This document shows positions 32,651-33,058 of a stretch of 33,058 nt of DNA, piece by piece. Below the pieces are notes generated by a model that was given only the letters and a program-made list of their open reading frames with translations, had not been told where the DNA came from and searched no databases. Numbering within the stretch: the stretch's first letter is position 1; the number at the start of each line of letters is the position of its first letter. This DNA is from an uncultured Prevotella sp. (GTDB lineage: Bacteria > Bacteroidota > Bacteroidia > Bacteroidales > Bacteroidaceae): positions 1-33,058 of the forward strand of contig CAKQFF010000006.1 in NCBI GenBank assembly GCA_934230685.1, in the 5' to 3' direction. The position numbers and the translations under genes are program-made.

Positions 32651-32738
32651 CTGGTACTGGAGTTTCATACGGCTGGTACTGGAGTTTCACTTGACTGGTA
32701 CTGCAGTGTTACTCAATTGGTACTGTAATGTCATTATT
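32651..32738. repeat. Four-copy 22-nt tandem repeat
   Basis: Units start at 32651, 32673, 32695 and 32717. They begin CTGGTACTGGA, CTGGTACTGGA, CTGGTACTGCA and TTGGTACTGTA, and decay to the right. The last unit overlaps the stop codon of the minus-strand barrel gene (32734-32736). Confidence 0.85.
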
Positions 32739-33058
32739 CCAATATTGCCGAACCAGCACCCCTTTGCTGTGAAGCCTCATTATTTTGTTTTACATGTTTG
32801 CCGAAACCGAACACATAGGTAACGCCCAATTTTATATGGCAATGACTATCCACGCCATAACCAGACTGCTTGCGGTCGAAATACCAGCTGTTCATCTCAT
32901 TGCTTGAGTTCTTCCAGTTCCATGTGAATGGATTTGCAATCTGGGCCAATACATTCCATGATGAGTTTCCCCATCCTATACTCAATGAGTAGGTTTTTCT
33001 ATATTTAGTCCATAATCCATTGACTTCACTTCCCGGTGCACTCTTGTCTGACAAATAT
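32734..33058 (-). CDS. C-terminal end of an outer-membrane beta-barrel (TonB-dependent receptor family), partial
   Basis: Only the last about 108 residues are in the window; the gene continues beyond the right edge on the minus strand. The sequence shows alternating beta-strand pattern (KTYSLSIGWGNSSWNVLAQI, NSWYFDRKQSGYG, CHIKLGVTYVFGFGKHV) and ends in a short Gln/Gly/Ser-rich tail, GAGSAILE. This is typical of the barrel ends of the OMP_b-brl_3 type TonB-dependent receptor-like proteins of Prevotella and Bacteroides. The methionine nearest the edge is not a start. The ligand cannot be told from this fragment. Confidence 0.75.
   Translation of the reverse strand, partial: YLSDKSAPGSEVNGLWTKYRKTYSLSIGWGNSSWNVLAQIANPFTWNWKNSSNEMNSWYFDRKQSGYGVDSHCHIKLGVTYVFGFGKHVKQNNEASQQRGAGSAILE

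Larger units (their letters stand above)
32207..32733. other. 527-nt region without protein gene: possible small RNA and repeats
   Basis: No convincing ORF is present. It holds a -7 box at 32317-32324, several small hairpins, an intrinsic terminator at 32463-32495 and a 22-nt tandem array at 32651-32738. The part 32496-32640 shows nothing recognisable. Confidence 0.6.

Noticed and set aside
32651..32738. 22-nt repeats as a CRISPR array
   Set aside because: Repeats touch one another with no spacers, and no cas gene is in the window.

Overview
The window looks like chromosomal DNA of a Bacteroidales bacterium, most likely Prevotella or a close relative. The protein set supports this: S46 dipeptidyl peptidase, M6 and S41 peptidases, a GH3-family acyl-adenylase, DUF3108, DUF3109, DUF4254 and DUF4294 proteins, a PCMD lipoprotein, a calycin-like protein, a OmpA/PorT-like barrel and the end of a TonB-type barrel. 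Promoters match the Bacteroidetes pattern (TTG or TTTG, 19-21 nt, then TAnnTTTG). No tRNA, rRNA, CRISPR array, integrase or complete IS was seen. It reads as ordinary core chromosome in which the spacer DNA is unusual.

Layout: 155-5676 (minus strand) runs from a GH3-like enzyme through an Ig-like lipoprotein and a DUF3108 protein to a papain-like lipoprotein. At 6001-8151 lies a secreted M6 metalloprotease. At 8401-11153 a SpmA/SpmB-type membrane protein and a polysaccharide flippase form a pair. At 11279-16182 come an S46 peptidase of DPP7 type, an S41 processing peptidase and a DUF4294 protein. A DEAD-box helicase follows (16444-18369), then a DUF4254 plus glycosyltransferase-9 pair (18532-20196), and a cell-surface operon of PCMD lipoprotein, beta-barrel and calycin-like protein (20423-23016). 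Then ung and a DUF3109 protein. A citrate block (24719-30795) holds citX, a fused citC-citG gene, a divergent aconitase and NADP isocitrate dehydrogenase. Next are a membrane-anchored AraC-type regulator (31034-32206), a possible small RNA, and the C-terminus of an outer-membrane barrel running off the right edge.

How genes work together: the peptidases, lipoproteins and barrels point to protein and peptide use at the cell envelope. The flippase and glycosyltransferase serve surface glycan assembly. The citrate block couples citrate conversion to 2-oxoglutarate (aconitase, IDH) with activation of a citrate lyase whose structural subunits are not in this window.

The most unusual signal is in the spacers. 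Many are built from short units of fixed period: 11 nt at 4031-4096 and 15302-15477, 22 nt at 8185-8222 and 32651-32738, and 7 nt at 20205-20320 and 29461-29580. Several fold into long inverted repeats. A 7-nt array has also entered the citC reading frame, and a perfectly periodic 33-nt array encodes the linker of the AraC regulator.
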